NCBI GenBank assembly: GCA_963711675.1
Contig: CAVQFB010000010.1
Span: 62,001-126,000, forward strand
Reading direction: 5' to 3'
DNA: 64,000 nt
DNA from: CAVQFB01 sp963711675
GTDB lineage: Bacteria; Acidobacteriota; Terriglobia; Terriglobales; Acidobacteriaceae
Below the pieces are notes generated by a model. That model worked only from the letters and a program-made list of their open reading frames with translations, made no database searches and was not told the origin of the DNA. The position numbers and the translations under genes were made by a program. Below, one piece after another: positions 55,047 to 63,865 of the stretch (positions are counted from its first letter, which is position 1; the number at the start of each line of letters is the position of its first letter).

Positions 55047-55116
55047 CCTCAGTCGCCGCCAATCCCAATCTCGAACAATGGCTTATATAATCGAGGCCGA
55101 GGACCGACCGCAACCT

Positions 55117-55425
55117 ATGGACCGGATCGCCATGTTGACCGAAATTCTTTCCCAGAATCCCGATGACGCCTTTGCCCGTTACGGCCTGGCCATGGAGTAC
55201 TCGAAGAGTGGCGACATCGCGCAATCGATGGAGGAGTTCAGCAAACTGCTTGCCTCCCACCCGGAATACACCGCCGGCTACTTCATGGCAGCCCAAACCC
55301 TGGCCCGCGCCGAGCGTATCGACGATGCGAAGAAGATGCTCACAGACGGCATCGCCTCCGCCCGCCGCACCGGCAACTCCCACGCTCAATCCGAAATGGA
55401 AGCCATGCTGGCAGAGTTGGGATAG
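55117..55425 (+). CDS. Small TPR-repeat protein
   Basis: A 102-residue protein of tetratricopeptide helices (AMLTEILSQNPDDAFARYGLAMEYSKSGD, AQSMEEFSKLLASHPEYTAGYFMAAQTLARAE, IDDAKKMLTDGIASARRTGN). It probably serves as a protein-binding adaptor. An in-frame ATG at 55078 would add 13 residues, but a TATAAT (55086-55091) between the two ATGs suggests transcription starts later, so ATG 55117 is chosen. Confidence 0.7.
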   Translation: MDRIAMLTEILSQNPDDAFARYGLAMEYSKSGDIAQSMEEFSKLLASHPEYTAGYFMAAQTLARAERIDDAKKMLTDGIASARRTGNSHAQSEMEAMLAELG

Positions 55426-55474
55426 GAGCACCGCGGTTTCATCTGCACGATCAGAATTTCTCTGAAGGCCTACC

Positions 55475-56263
55475 TCAAGGTCGGTGCACCAGCTTGACCA
55501 TCCCCTTCTCCACCAATCTTGGAAACAACTGGTACAGCTTGATCATCGGGTGCATCGTCCACGGCACAACCACTTCCCTCTTCTGCTTTCGATATCCCTG
55601 CAGCGTCGCCCGCGCCACGCGCTCCGCACTGATACCACGCTGGGTAGACGGTCGCACGTTCTTCACTTCTCTCCCCTTGATCGCATTCGCAGAAAAATCT
55701 GTCCTCACGTATCCCGGACAAACCGTCAGCACATGAATTCCCGTTCCAGCCAGCTCCACGCCCGCCGCCTTCCCGATCGCGTTCATGGCAAACTTGGTCG
55801 CCGAATACGCCCCGCTGAACGGGATCGGAATATGCCCGGCCACACTGGAGATGTTAATGATCGTTCCACCGCCCTGCTGCCTCATCACCGGCACGACCGC
55901 CTGCATCGCCGCCACAGTTCCAAAGAAGTTCGTGTCGAACATGTCGTGGAAAGCTGCCTGGTCCATCTGCGCCACCGAGTCGCGCAACCCATGCCCCGCA
56001 TTGTTGACCCATACATCGATGCGGCTGTAATGATGCAGAGTCAAACTGATCACGCGGTCGATCTCTTCCCGGTTTCGCACATCGCACGACAGCGCCAGTG
56101 TTCGATCAGTCTGGCCCACCCGTCCGCGAGCCGCCTCCGCCCTGCCCGCATCGCGTGACAGCAGTACAACCTTCGCACCCTGATTGGCGAAAACTTTGGC
56201 AATCGCCTCTCCAATACCCATCGAAGCGCCCGTGACTACCGCGACTTTCTCGGCAAGTTCCAT
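55475..56263 (-). CDS. Short-chain dehydrogenase/reductase
   Basis: A 262-residue SDR: cofactor loop VVTGASMGIGEAIAKVFANQ, LLSRDAGR, CDV, NNAGHG, ISSVAGH and the catalytic YSATKFAMNAIGKAAGVEL. The C-terminal part has hydrophobic, basic segments (HPMIKLYQLFPRLVEKGMVK), possibly for membrane association, as in DHRS7-type or DltE-like proteins. The substrate is unknown. Divergent from the LON-domain gene. Confidence 0.87.
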   Translation of the reverse strand: MELAEKVAVVTGASMGIGEAIAKVFANQGAKVVLLSRDAGRAEAARGRVGQTDRTLALSCDVRNREEIDRVISLTLHHYSRIDVWVNNAGHGLRDSVAQMDQAAFHDMFDTNFFGTVAAMQAVVPVMRQQGGGTIINISSVAGHIPIPFSGAYSATKFAMNAIGKAAGVELAGTGIHVLTVCPGYVRTDFSANAIKGREVKNVRPSTQRGISAERVARATLQGYRKQKREVVVPWTMHPMIKLYQLFPRLVEKGMVKLVHRP

Positions 56264-56363
56264 GTCGAGCTTTTATTCTTCCCGTCCATAAGAAGTCAAG
56301 CCATGGCGTACAATCGAGCCAATTCCGCTCGCGCTGCTGCCGCGTGCGTAGCCCGGAGGCTGC

Positions 56364-56972
56364 TTGAGTTCCCTTCTCCCTCTGTTTCCCTTGGACCTAG
56401 TGCTCTTCCCCGGCACACCCATGCCGTTGCACATCTTTGAGCCGCGCTACAAGGAAATGATTGCTGAGTGCCTATCGGAGAAATCTCCCTTCGGGATCGT
56501 CCGCGCTCAGGACAGCGGCGTCGCTGAGATTGGGTGCACGGCAGAGATCGTGGCGGTCACCAAGGAATACGAAGATGGGCGGATGGATATCGTCGCCGAG
56601 GGCCGCCAGCGTTTTGAAGTGATGGAACTCAACCAGGAGCGAAATTTCCTTCGCGCTTCTGTGCTCTTGTTTGAAGACGAAGCCGAAAAGCCCACCGCCG
56701 AGGAACTGGCTCACGCCCTGAAGCTGCACGGCGAAATACTAGCGCTGGCCGGGGCACAGCAGGATCTCTCCCAGACCCCGGAAGCGGCGGTTTCTTTTCA
56801 TCTTGCCGGTTCGTTACCACTCGACCTGGACTTCAAACAGAATCTTCTGGCTATGCGATCGGAAGCCAAGCGCCTTCAGTCCCTCACCACCTATTTCGAA
56901 GCCATTCTCCCCAAATTGCGCCGTGCCATCCAGGTCCGTCAAAAGGCAGGCGGCAACGGCCACGCGCAATAA
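56364..56972 (+). CDS. LON peptidase substrate-binding domain protein
   Basis: A 202-residue protein that consists of the Lon N-terminal domain alone (LLPLFPLDLVLFPGTPMPLHIFEPRYKEMI, FGIVRAQDSGVAEIGCTAEI, DGRMDIVAEGRQRFEV). There is no ATPase or protease part. Such stand-alone domains are common and of unknown role, perhaps substrate adaptors. The start TTG 56364 follows GGAGG. Confidence 0.88.
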   Translation: MSSLLPLFPLDLVLFPGTPMPLHIFEPRYKEMIAECLSEKSPFGIVRAQDSGVAEIGCTAEIVAVTKEYEDGRMDIVAEGRQRFEVMELNQERNFLRASVLLFEDEAEKPTAEELAHALKLHGEILALAGAQQDLSQTPEAAVSFHLAGSLPLDLDFKQNLLAMRSEAKRLQSLTTYFEAILPKLRRAIQVRQKAGGNGHAQ

Positions 56973-56990
56973 GCGGCCTCCGATCAGGCC

Positions 56991-57035
56991 GTCATCCTGA
57001 GCGTAGCCGTTCTACAGGCGGAGCGCAGGATCTGG
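56991..57035 (+). repeat. GTCATCC-type repeat, copy 8
   Basis: It begins GTCATCCTGAGCGTAGCCG and ends GCGCAGGATCTGGC, at the right position between the LON and AAA genes (gap 56973-57157). Confidence 0.6.
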
Positions 57036-57157
57036 CGCGCATCTCCACCGCATCAGCGACGCCAACTTTCACCAAACGAATTTTTTCCTCCCACAGCCCC
57101 GCAACACCACCAGCGTATAATCGGATTCAACGCCGTTGAGTGTGGGGGTTTTCCTTC

Positions 57158-58645
57158 ATGAGTCTTCCTCGGACGCTGGGCGAGCTTCGCCGCAGCCCTT
57201 TCTCTCAGGAACGTCTACGCAGCCGCCGCGTCAAAGACGAACTGCGCGATAATCTGGTTGCCAGGCTCGGCCAGGACGGGCCAATTTTTTCCGGCATCGT
57301 CGGTTACGACGACACCGTTGTGCCTCAAATCGTAAATGCCATTCTTTCGCGTCATAACTTCATTCTGCTCGGACTGCGTGGTCAGGCCAAAAGTCGCATC
57401 CTGCGCGCCCTCACCACGCTACTCGACCCGCAAACGCCCTACATTGCCGGTTGCGAAATTCATGACAATCCCTACGCCCCGATTTGCCGCCGCTGCCGTG
57501 AACTGGTCGCCAAAGAGGCTGACTCCACTCCCATCGGCTATCTCACACCCGATGAGCGCTACGTCGAAAAGCTCGCCACGCCCGATGTAACCATCGCCGA
57601 CCTCATCGGCGATATCGATCCCATCAAGGCTGCTCGCGGCGGTCACGAACTCTCAAGCGAAATGACCGTGCATTACGGCCTTCTGCCTCGCGCCAATCGC
57701 GGACTCTTCGCCATCAACGAACTCCCCGACCTCGCCGGGAAAATTCAGGTCGGCCTCTTCAACATCATGCAGGAAGGCGACGTTCAGATTAAGGGCTACC
57801 CCATCCGCCTGCCCCTCGATGTTGCCCTCGTTTTCAGTGCCAATCCCGAGGACTACACCGCCCGCGGCAAGATCATCACGCCGCTCAAAGACCGCATCGG
57901 CTCCGAGATTCGCACTCACTATCCCGCCAGCGTGGAAGAAGGCATCGCCATAACTTCTCAGGAGGCCTGGACGCAGCGCAACGGTAACAAGCTCCACGTG
58001 CCCAAGTACGTCCAGGAAGTGATCGAGCGCATCGCTTTCGTAGCCCGTGAAGACAAGAAAGTGGACAAGCGCTCCGGCGTCAGTCAACGCCTTCCCATTT
58101 CCGTCATGGAAAACGTGATTTCCAACGCCGAGCGCCGTGCCATCCGCAATCACGAGAAGATCGTTGTTCCTCGTATCGGCGACGTTTACGCCGCCATGCC
58201 TTCCATCACCGGCAAGCTCGAACTCGAATACGAAGGCGAGATGAAAGGCGCCGACAACGTTGGCCGTGAACTGATTCGCACCGCGATCGCCAAGACCTTC
58301 GACGAATATCTCACCGGAGTCAATCTGCAGCAGGTGGTGCAGTGGTTCGATCTGGGTGGCGAAATTCAGCTTACCGATTCCGCCGCAGCCAAGGATGTCC
58401 TTGAATCGCTGCGCGGCATCCAGGGGCTGACGGACAAGCTGGGTAAAGTGGGGGCGGGGCCTCAGGACCCGATTGAAATGCAGGTGTCTGCCGCGGAATT
58501 TATCCTCGAAGGCTTGCACGCTCACAAGCGCATCGGCCGCAACGAAGAGAGAGTCTTCACCGCGGGCGAGAAGCAACCTAAGCGGACCGAGCCGGGCTTC
58601 AATCGTGAGGAGCCGCCGATTCGCCCGCGCCGTACTTTTAACTAG
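57158..58645 (+). CDS. MoxR/ChlI-like AAA+ ATPase
   Basis: A 495-residue ATPase: Walker A LLGLRGQAKSRILRAL, a Cys cluster AGCEIHDNPYAPICRRC (residues about 103-119) that could bind zinc, Walker B-like GLFAINELPDL with Asn-Glu in place of the usual Asp-Glu, sensor ALVFSANPEDY and the arginine-bearing PLKDRIGSEIRTHYP. The pattern resembles magnesium-chelatase ChlI and MoxR proteins. ATG 57158 is preferred to an in-frame GTG at 57140. The VWA-domain gene follows in the same direction after a hairpin repeat, and the pair probably work together. Confidence 0.87.
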   Translation: MSLPRTLGELRRSPFSQERLRSRRVKDELRDNLVARLGQDGPIFSGIVGYDDTVVPQIVNAILSRHNFILLGLRGQAKSRILRALTTLLDPQTPYIAGCEIHDNPYAPICRRCRELVAKEADSTPIGYLTPDERYVEKLATPDVTIADLIGDIDPIKAARGGHELSSEMTVHYGLLPRANRGLFAINELPDLAGKIQVGLFNIMQEGDVQIKGYPIRLPLDVALVFSANPEDYTARGKIITPLKDRIGSEIRTHYPASVEEGIAITSQEAWTQRNGNKLHVPKYVQEVIERIAFVAREDKKVDKRSGVSQRLPISVMENVISNAERRAIRNHEKIVVPRIGDVYAAMPSITGKLELEYEGEMKGADNVGRELIRTAIAKTFDEYLTGVNLQQVVQWFDLGGEIQLTDSAAAKDVLESLRGIQGLTDKLGKVGAGPQDPIEMQVSAAEFILEGLHAHKRIGRNEERVFTAGEKQPKRTEPGFNREEPPIRPRRTFN

Positions 58646-58710
58646 TTTCGCTGTGGTCAAGTTCTCGATTCTTAGTGAGCCGCACCACGCGTTGCCGCGA
58701 AAGCATCGGG

Positions 58711-58774
58711 TTGTATCAGGGCATGCCTTCAGGCATGCCGTAACGGACCATGCGCGAAGACGCCTTTAGGCGCT
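58711..58774 (+). repeat. TATCAGGGCA hairpin repeat between the AAA and VWA genes
   Basis: TTGTATCAGG, then hairpin GGCATGCCTTCAGGCATGCC (58720-58739), then CGCC-TTTA-GGCG (58761-58772). It fills the 167-bp gap between two likely partner genes. Confidence 0.75.
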
Positions 58775-58812
58775 GGAACCGAAAGCTGACGGCTGAGAGC
58801 TGAAAGCTACTT

Positions 58813-60048
58813 ATGAAACGCATCCGCTACAGCAAGTACGTCCCCGACCCTGCCGGCGAAATGAGCATGGAGGACCTGCTCAGCGCGCTCTCCGACTACC
58901 TGCTGCAGAGCGGTTTCCAGGACTACATGCTCTACGACCCGCCCGAAGGCGAGCAGACCCTCGACGATCTGCGCCGCGCCATCGAGCACGCGCTCATGAA
59001 CAGCGACCTCCTCGACGAGAAAATGCGCGAGCGCCTGCACGAGATGCAGGTAAACGGCTCTCTTGACGAGCTCATCGAACAACTCATCGAGCGCATGCAG
59101 CAGGAAGATTACATCTCCATCGACGAGCCCCACGATCCCTCGCGTCAATCCAGCATCGGCGGCCAGGCCGGCGAAGCCCAGCAGGCAAAATTCGAAATCA
59201 CCGACAAGAGTCTGGACTTTCTCGGCTTCAAATCATTGCGCGACCTTCTCGGCTCCCTCGGTAAATCCAGCTTCGGACGCCACGACACGCGCGACCTCGC
59301 CACCGGCATCGAGGCCAGCGGAGCCTCCAAGACTTACGAATTCGGTGACACCCTGAATCTCGACATCACCGCTACTCTCTCCTCCGCCATCCAGCGCGAA
59401 GGCTTAAGCCTGCCGCTCAACATTGAATATTCGGATCTGAAAGTTCATCAGTGCGAGTACCAGTCTTCCTGCGCGACTGTCCTCATGCTCGACTGCTCGC
59501 ACTCGATGATTCTTTACGGTGAAGACCGTTTTACCCCCGCGAAGAAAGTAGCCATGGCGTTGTCTCAGCTGATTCGCACCCAATACCCAGGCGATTCACT
59601 CTCGCTGATTCTTTTCCACGACTCCGCTGAGGAAGTGCCGCTCTCACAACTCGCGCGTGTTAAGGTCGGCCCTTATTACACAAACACAAGGGAAGGCTTG
59701 CGGCTGGCACAGCGAATCTTGCAGCGCCAGCGCAAGGACATGAAGCAGATCGTCATGATCACCGACGGCAAACCTTCGGCGCTCACGCTCGAGGATGGCC
59801 GCATCTACAAAAATGCGTTCGGCCTCGATCCGCTCGTCGTCAGTCAGACTCTGGAAGAGGTTTCGAAGTGCAAGCGCGCCGGCGTGCTGATTAACACGTT
59901 TATGTTGGCGTCAGATTACGGCCTGGTCCAGTTCGTGCAGAAAGTTACGGAGATGTGCCGCGGCAAGGCCTACTTCACCACTCCCTACACCCTTGGCCAG
60001 TATTTGCTGATGGACTACATGTCCCGCAAGACGAAGACGATCCACTAA
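58813..60048 (+). CDS. VWA-domain protein, partner of the AAA ATPase
   Basis: A 411-residue protein. The N-terminal 150 residues are helical and acidic (MEDLLSALSDYLLQSGFQDY, LIEQLIERMQQEDYISIDEP). A von Willebrand A domain spans about 215-400 (CATVLMLDCSHSMILYGEDRFTPAKKVAMAL, MKQIVMITDGKPSAL). DCSHS supplies a DxSxS MIDAS for a divalent cation. AAA-VWA pairs of this sort act as metal-insertion or remodelling systems (for example CoxD/CoxE, ChlI/ChlD); the client here is unknown. Confidence 0.88.
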   Translation: MKRIRYSKYVPDPAGEMSMEDLLSALSDYLLQSGFQDYMLYDPPEGEQTLDDLRRAIEHALMNSDLLDEKMRERLHEMQVNGSLDELIEQLIERMQQEDYISIDEPHDPSRQSSIGGQAGEAQQAKFEITDKSLDFLGFKSLRDLLGSLGKSSFGRHDTRDLATGIEASGASKTYEFGDTLNLDITATLSSAIQREGLSLPLNIEYSDLKVHQCEYQSSCATVLMLDCSHSMILYGEDRFTPAKKVAMALSQLIRTQYPGDSLSLILFHDSAEEVPLSQLARVKVGPYYTNTREGLRLAQRILQRQRKDMKQIVMITDGKPSALTLEDGRIYKNAFGLDPLVVSQTLEEVSKCKRAGVLINTFMLASDYGLVQFVQKVTEMCRGKAYFTTPYTLGQYLLMDYMSRKTKTIH

Positions 60049-60102
60049 GCGACAAACCAAACTCAACTCTTGTCGGGTTTCCTGCGTACTCGGTACTGGG
60101 TA

Positions 60103-62034
60103 CTAGCTACTCGCTACTAGCTCCCCCACCGCCCGATACGCCTGATCAATCGCCGCATCCGTGTACGCGTACGCGCCCGCGTCGGAATTCGCGATGGCAA
60201 TCCTTCCAAACGGCTTCCGTGCCACCTCGCACGGCTTCTCTCCGCCCTCGAGCACGAACTTGTCCCACAGAGAGCTGTACTCGTAGGCATAGCCGTGCGG
60301 CCAGCGGTTCGCGGTGATGGCCACAATGTCGCGCGCCGGATCGAACCCACCCGGCCCGAGGATTCGCCCAAGTTGCTCACGCGTGTTCCGCTCCAGAGTC
60401 TCGTACGACGTGCTGAACAGCTCCGCTCGCCCAGCGCGATACTGGCGCCGAATAGGAAGCCCCGCGCGGCAGGGTGTGCGCATCATGTGCACCACGATCG
60501 GTTCATCGGGTTTACGCGCGAACTTGTAATCGCCCAGGCTGACGGGCACGTCCAGGTTGAGATGGGAGTAGTAACACCCCGGTGCGTAAATCCAGCTGGC
60601 ACCCACTTTTTGAAACGATGTCCAGTTCCGGATGGCCACATTCGTATACAGCAAAGGAACCTTTTCCGCTGCCGCCAGTGCTTCCTTCTGTTTGTCCGGC
60701 AGTTCATCGCACAGGAACGGTATCATCACATGCCAGCACGCAAGAACGCAGTGTCCTGCGTGGACCGTGTATGCCTTTCCCCCACGCCCGTATGTGATCT
60801 CGACCTCTTTAGCTGTCGCCGGATCGCCAGAGTGCTTTACGCGAACCACCGTGCTCTGCAGCCGAATACGGACGGGAGACGAAGCATCATCAAGCCGTCC
60901 GTAGTTGGCTCGCGCAGTGACTACGTCGACAGCGGAACTCCCCGCTATCGCTGCCGGAATCAACTTACGCACCAGAAGCCGCGCGATCGTCGCATTGCCG
61001 TCGGGAAAATGAAAGAAATATCGCTCCGCCTCTTCGCTGCCCGCCAAGGGCTCAAGGTTCATTCCCTGAAAACCGCCGTAGCCTGCCTGCCACGCGTCGT
61101 GAGCAGCAACCGCCTCAGGGCCAGCGGCGAAGAGCGGGTGTGGCATCTGCTGGAGGAGGCGCATGACCTCATCGCCCACTTTCACCATCTCGGTCAGGAA
61201 TTGTGCATAGCTGATACGCGCGAGCCGTGCCTTCTTCTCGCTATCGGAGAGACCGGGCAGGTAGTCCTTCTTCTCCTCATGCAGCCGCTGAAAGTCTCGC
61301 TTGCCCTCAGCTGATAGTGGCGCCTCGGCGAGAAACTTCTTCCACGCTTCGGGACCGGCCTGCAAGTCTCGCGATTCGATACCTGGGTGCGGAGCCGGGT
61401 TGATCACCAGTTTGTCGCTACCGTAAGTCGCCTTATCAAAGAATATCGACGGATAAAGCCCCTGGGAGTGATAAAGATTCTCCGAAGCGTAGCGCGAAAA
61501 AGAAGAAACCTCGATTCCGAGTTCTTGAATCAGCCCCTTTGCAACTTCACTGTAAGGGAGAGGACTTTCAATCGAGTACGTCCCGCCGAAGCACTGCAGG
61601 GTGCGGTCGCCAACTCGAAACTCGTTTCGCTTCGCATGCCCGCCAAAGTCATCGTGATTATCTAGGATCAGAATCCGTGCCTTGCTGCCCGCCGCCTTGC
61701 GATAATAGTGCGCCGCCGCCAGGCCGCTGATTCCGCCACCCACAATCACCAGGTCATACTTCTCGCCCGTATCAACCGGCTTGCCAGCTCCGTCCCAAAA
61801 GTTTCCATCGCGCACGCTGTGCGCCACTTCGAACGAGCCGGGATGGCTGCCCCGCAGCCCCGTCAATGCCGGTGGATAGTAACCCGGAGAGTCTTGCGGA
61901 AGATCTTCCCCCTGCCACCCTAAGAGTTCTGGCGGCAAAGCTGCCGCACCCACCGCAATCGCGACTCCGTTGAGGAAGTCGCGGCGCGTGACCTTGCGAT
62001 GCATCCCGAGCTCTCGGTCTCTTGGGTCGATCAC
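60103..62034 (-). CDS. Tat-exported FAD-dependent oxidoreductase
   Basis: A 643-residue flavoprotein. A twin-arginine signal (RKVTRRDFLNGVAIAVGAAAL) is followed by the dinucleotide-binding loop DLVIVGGGISGLAAAHYYRK, then LILDNHDDFGGHAKRNEF, which is typical of amine-oxidase/spermidine-dehydrogenase-like enzymes. The C-terminal part has ITANRWPHGYAYEYSSLWDK and GRIAIANSDAGAYAYTDAAI. The substrate is unknown; a polyamine or similar amine is possible. Start GTG 62034 with GAGGG before it, or ATG 62004 closer to the twin-arginine motif. Confidence 0.85.
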   Translation of the reverse strand: MIDPRDRELGMHRKVTRRDFLNGVAIAVGAAALPPELLGWQGEDLPQDSPGYYPPALTGLRGSHPGSFEVAHSVRDGNFWDGAGKPVDTGEKYDLVIVGGGISGLAAAHYYRKAAGSKARILILDNHDDFGGHAKRNEFRVGDRTLQCFGGTYSIESPLPYSEVAKGLIQELGIEVSSFSRYASENLYHSQGLYPSIFFDKATYGSDKLVINPAPHPGIESRDLQAGPEAWKKFLAEAPLSAEGKRDFQRLHEEKKDYLPGLSDSEKKARLARISYAQFLTEMVKVGDEVMRLLQQMPHPLFAAGPEAVAAHDAWQAGYGGFQGMNLEPLAGSEEAERYFFHFPDGNATIARLLVRKLIPAAIAGSSAVDVVTARANYGRLDDASSPVRIRLQSTVVRVKHSGDPATAKEVEITYGRGGKAYTVHAGHCVLACWHVMIPFLCDELPDKQKEALAAAEKVPLLYTNVAIRNWTSFQKVGASWIYAPGCYYSHLNLDVPVSLGDYKFARKPDEPIVVHMMRTPCRAGLPIRRQYRAGRAELFSTSYETLERNTREQLGRILGPGGFDPARDIVAITANRWPHGYAYEYSSLWDKFVLEGGEKPCEVARKPFGRIAIANSDAGAYAYTDAAIDQAYRAVGELVASS

Positions 62035-62068
62035 AATTCCCTCACGCGCGGGAGTGTACCACGCAGTT

Positions 62069-62296
62069 CTATCCTCCCGCCTTCACCGCCGCTTCTGCCG
62101 CTTGGAATCCGATCTTGCTGTGTGTCCCGTCGCAGAACGGTTTGTTCACCGACGCTCCACACCGGCAAAGAGAAAACGCCGGTTTGCCCGTCAAGTCGTA
62201 TTTGTTGCCGTTGATATCTACCATCTCGATCGTGCCCTCCGGATCTTCAACGCGGTAAGGGCCATTGGGACGAACCGTGATCTTGACTTGTGCCAT
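62069..62296 (-). CDS. CDGSH-type [2Fe-2S] protein
   Basis: A 75-residue protein with the CDGSH motif CRCGASVNKPFCDGTHSK (C-x-C-x2-S/T-x3-P-x-C-D-G-x2-H), giving a 3Cys:1His 2Fe-2S cluster. Such proteins may transfer electrons or clusters. GGAGG lies five bases upstream of the ATG. It sits just upstream of the Tat flavoprotein gene in the same direction (34-bp gap). Confidence 0.92.
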   Translation of the reverse strand: MAQVKITVRPNGPYRVEDPEGTIEMVDINGNKYDLTGKPAFSLCRCGASVNKPFCDGTHSKIGFQAAEAAVKAGG

Positions 62297-62387
62297 TGCA
62301 TCCTCCGTTATGAATTATCTCAGCTTAGGGAGGATTCGGGTTCGCCGCAGTTCGAAATGTAGCGGCAGACAAGTCTAGTCACGTAGG

Positions 62388-62407
62388 GGCGGACGCCCTC
62401 GTCCGCC
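62388..62407. repeat. Hairpin GGCGGACG/CGTCCGCC downstream of the glycosyltransferase
   Basis: GGCGGACG and CGTCCGCC pair around CCCT. It lies between the CDGSH and glycosyltransferase genes and may act as a transcription terminator for the latter, though no T-run follows on the minus strand. Confidence 0.5.
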
Positions 62408-62463
62408 AACCAAGCAAGTCGGCGACGTACTCGCTCAATCAGGCAGGAAAGAAATTGAACCCG

Positions 62464-63651
62464 CTACGCCGCAGCTGACCGCTTCGCCAATAACCCGCGA
62501 TACAGCTCCAGGTACTCATCCGTCATGCGCTTGCCGGTGAATCGCTCGCGCGCCCGCTTGTACGCAAGGCTGCCATAGCTGCGGCAAAGGTCGCGGTCTC
62601 CGCCAAGCTTGCGAATCGCTTCTGCCAGGCTGCCGGCATCGTTGGCGCGGAAATAGACGGCGGCATCGCCCCACACCTCGCGCAGGCTCGGAATATCATT
62701 CGCCACGATCGCGCAACGGGAAAGCGCTGCCTCCAGCGCCGGCATACCAAAGGGCTCGTACCTCGCAGTCGCCGCGTAGATCGACGACCGGCTATACAGC
62801 ATGCGCAATTGCGCCTCGGTCTGCGGACCCCGGAAGGCCACATTCATCTGGTCCTTTGCCACCTTCACATCCGCCCGAATCGGAATACGCGGCACGTGCA
62901 CCGCCGGATCGCTGCCCACAATGCACACCGGTAGAGAATGCTCGCGCTGCGTCAGCAGAAATACCTGCTTCCCCGCATCCCACAAGCGCCCCACCGTCAT
63001 TACCGAATCTTCCTTGTTCACGTAGGGATTGAAAAAAATTGGATTTCGCCCGTTGTAGATCACACAATCGCGTGCGGGCCTGGAGTAGCTGTGCTTCAAG
63101 GCATTCAACATCCACGCGGAAGGCGCGACCACCACGTCCGCGCCCGAAATCCCACGATTCACGGTGTCGCGATACCAGCGCAGCCACTTGGTTTCGTGCG
63201 GCTCGCGGCCATGCACCGCCATCCACCAGGTAATCATGTCGCTGTGCGCGACCACCACGCGCGGAATCTTCACCGCAAGATTCCCGTAGCAAAACTGTCC
63301 TAGGTGCAGCAAATCCGGCTTCAGCTCGCGCACCAGACTTTCCAGGTAGCTCGCCGAATCTTCCAGATCCTCCTGCCCCTCCTGCATCCATTCCAGCCGG
63401 AATGCCGTGGGCCGGTAGTCGAGCCCATCCAGGCTCTCCATCCACGCCGTCTGATCCGGCAACGGAATCTGGCCAAAGCTGACCAGCGTGACGCGAACCC
63501 CCTGGCTGACCAGCCCGGTCACCAGTTCCCGCGTGTATGTCCATATGCCAGTGATGGTGTCAGACGTGACCAGAACGTGCACTGAGCCCTCGGGGTGAGC
63601 GGTCGGGGAGTGAGCCGGAAGCAAACCGAGACCATCCGGCGATCTAGTCAT
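62464..63651 (-). CDS. Glycosyltransferase family 4 protein
   Basis: A 395-residue GT-B glycosyltransferase. N-terminal acceptor-side motifs are VLVTSDTITGIWTYTRELVTGL and HLGQFCYGNL; the donor domain has MTVGRLWDAGKQVFLLTQ, the GT4 signature TARYEPFGMPALEAALSRCAIVAND and LREVWGDAAVYF. It uses a nucleotide-sugar; product and acceptor are unknown. Only one glycosyltransferase is present, so no polysaccharide cluster can be inferred. Confidence 0.88.
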   Translation of the reverse strand: MTRSPDGLGLLPAHSPTAHPEGSVHVLVTSDTITGIWTYTRELVTGLVSQGVRVTLVSFGQIPLPDQTAWMESLDGLDYRPTAFRLEWMQEGQEDLEDSASYLESLVRELKPDLLHLGQFCYGNLAVKIPRVVVAHSDMITWWMAVHGREPHETKWLRWYRDTVNRGISGADVVVAPSAWMLNALKHSYSRPARDCVIYNGRNPIFFNPYVNKEDSVMTVGRLWDAGKQVFLLTQREHSLPVCIVGSDPAVHVPRIPIRADVKVAKDQMNVAFRGPQTEAQLRMLYSRSSIYAATARYEPFGMPALEAALSRCAIVANDIPSLREVWGDAAVYFRANDAGSLAEAIRKLGGDRDLCRSYGSLAYKRARERFTGKRMTDEYLELYRGLLAKRSAAA

Positions 63652-63865
63652 TCTAATTGGGAGCGCCAGGAGAGACTAAGAGAAATTCTCCGACGGGATC
63701 CGGTCAGACGCAAGCGACTGCGCCTTCCGGTGCAAGAAGTTGCACACGGAGCCTACCCTGCGATTGGTTCGCAGGGGAGCGCCGCACGCCGGCAAGCTCC
63801 ACACGGCCTGATCGAACCATCCAGCCATCCATCGAATCAGCGAAGCCCGTTTCCGTTTGTCAGCC

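Noticed and set aside
57653..58660. Minus-strand ORF of 335 codons antisense to the AAA gene
   Set aside because: Shadow frame; it follows the coding periodicity of the sense gene and shows no domain.
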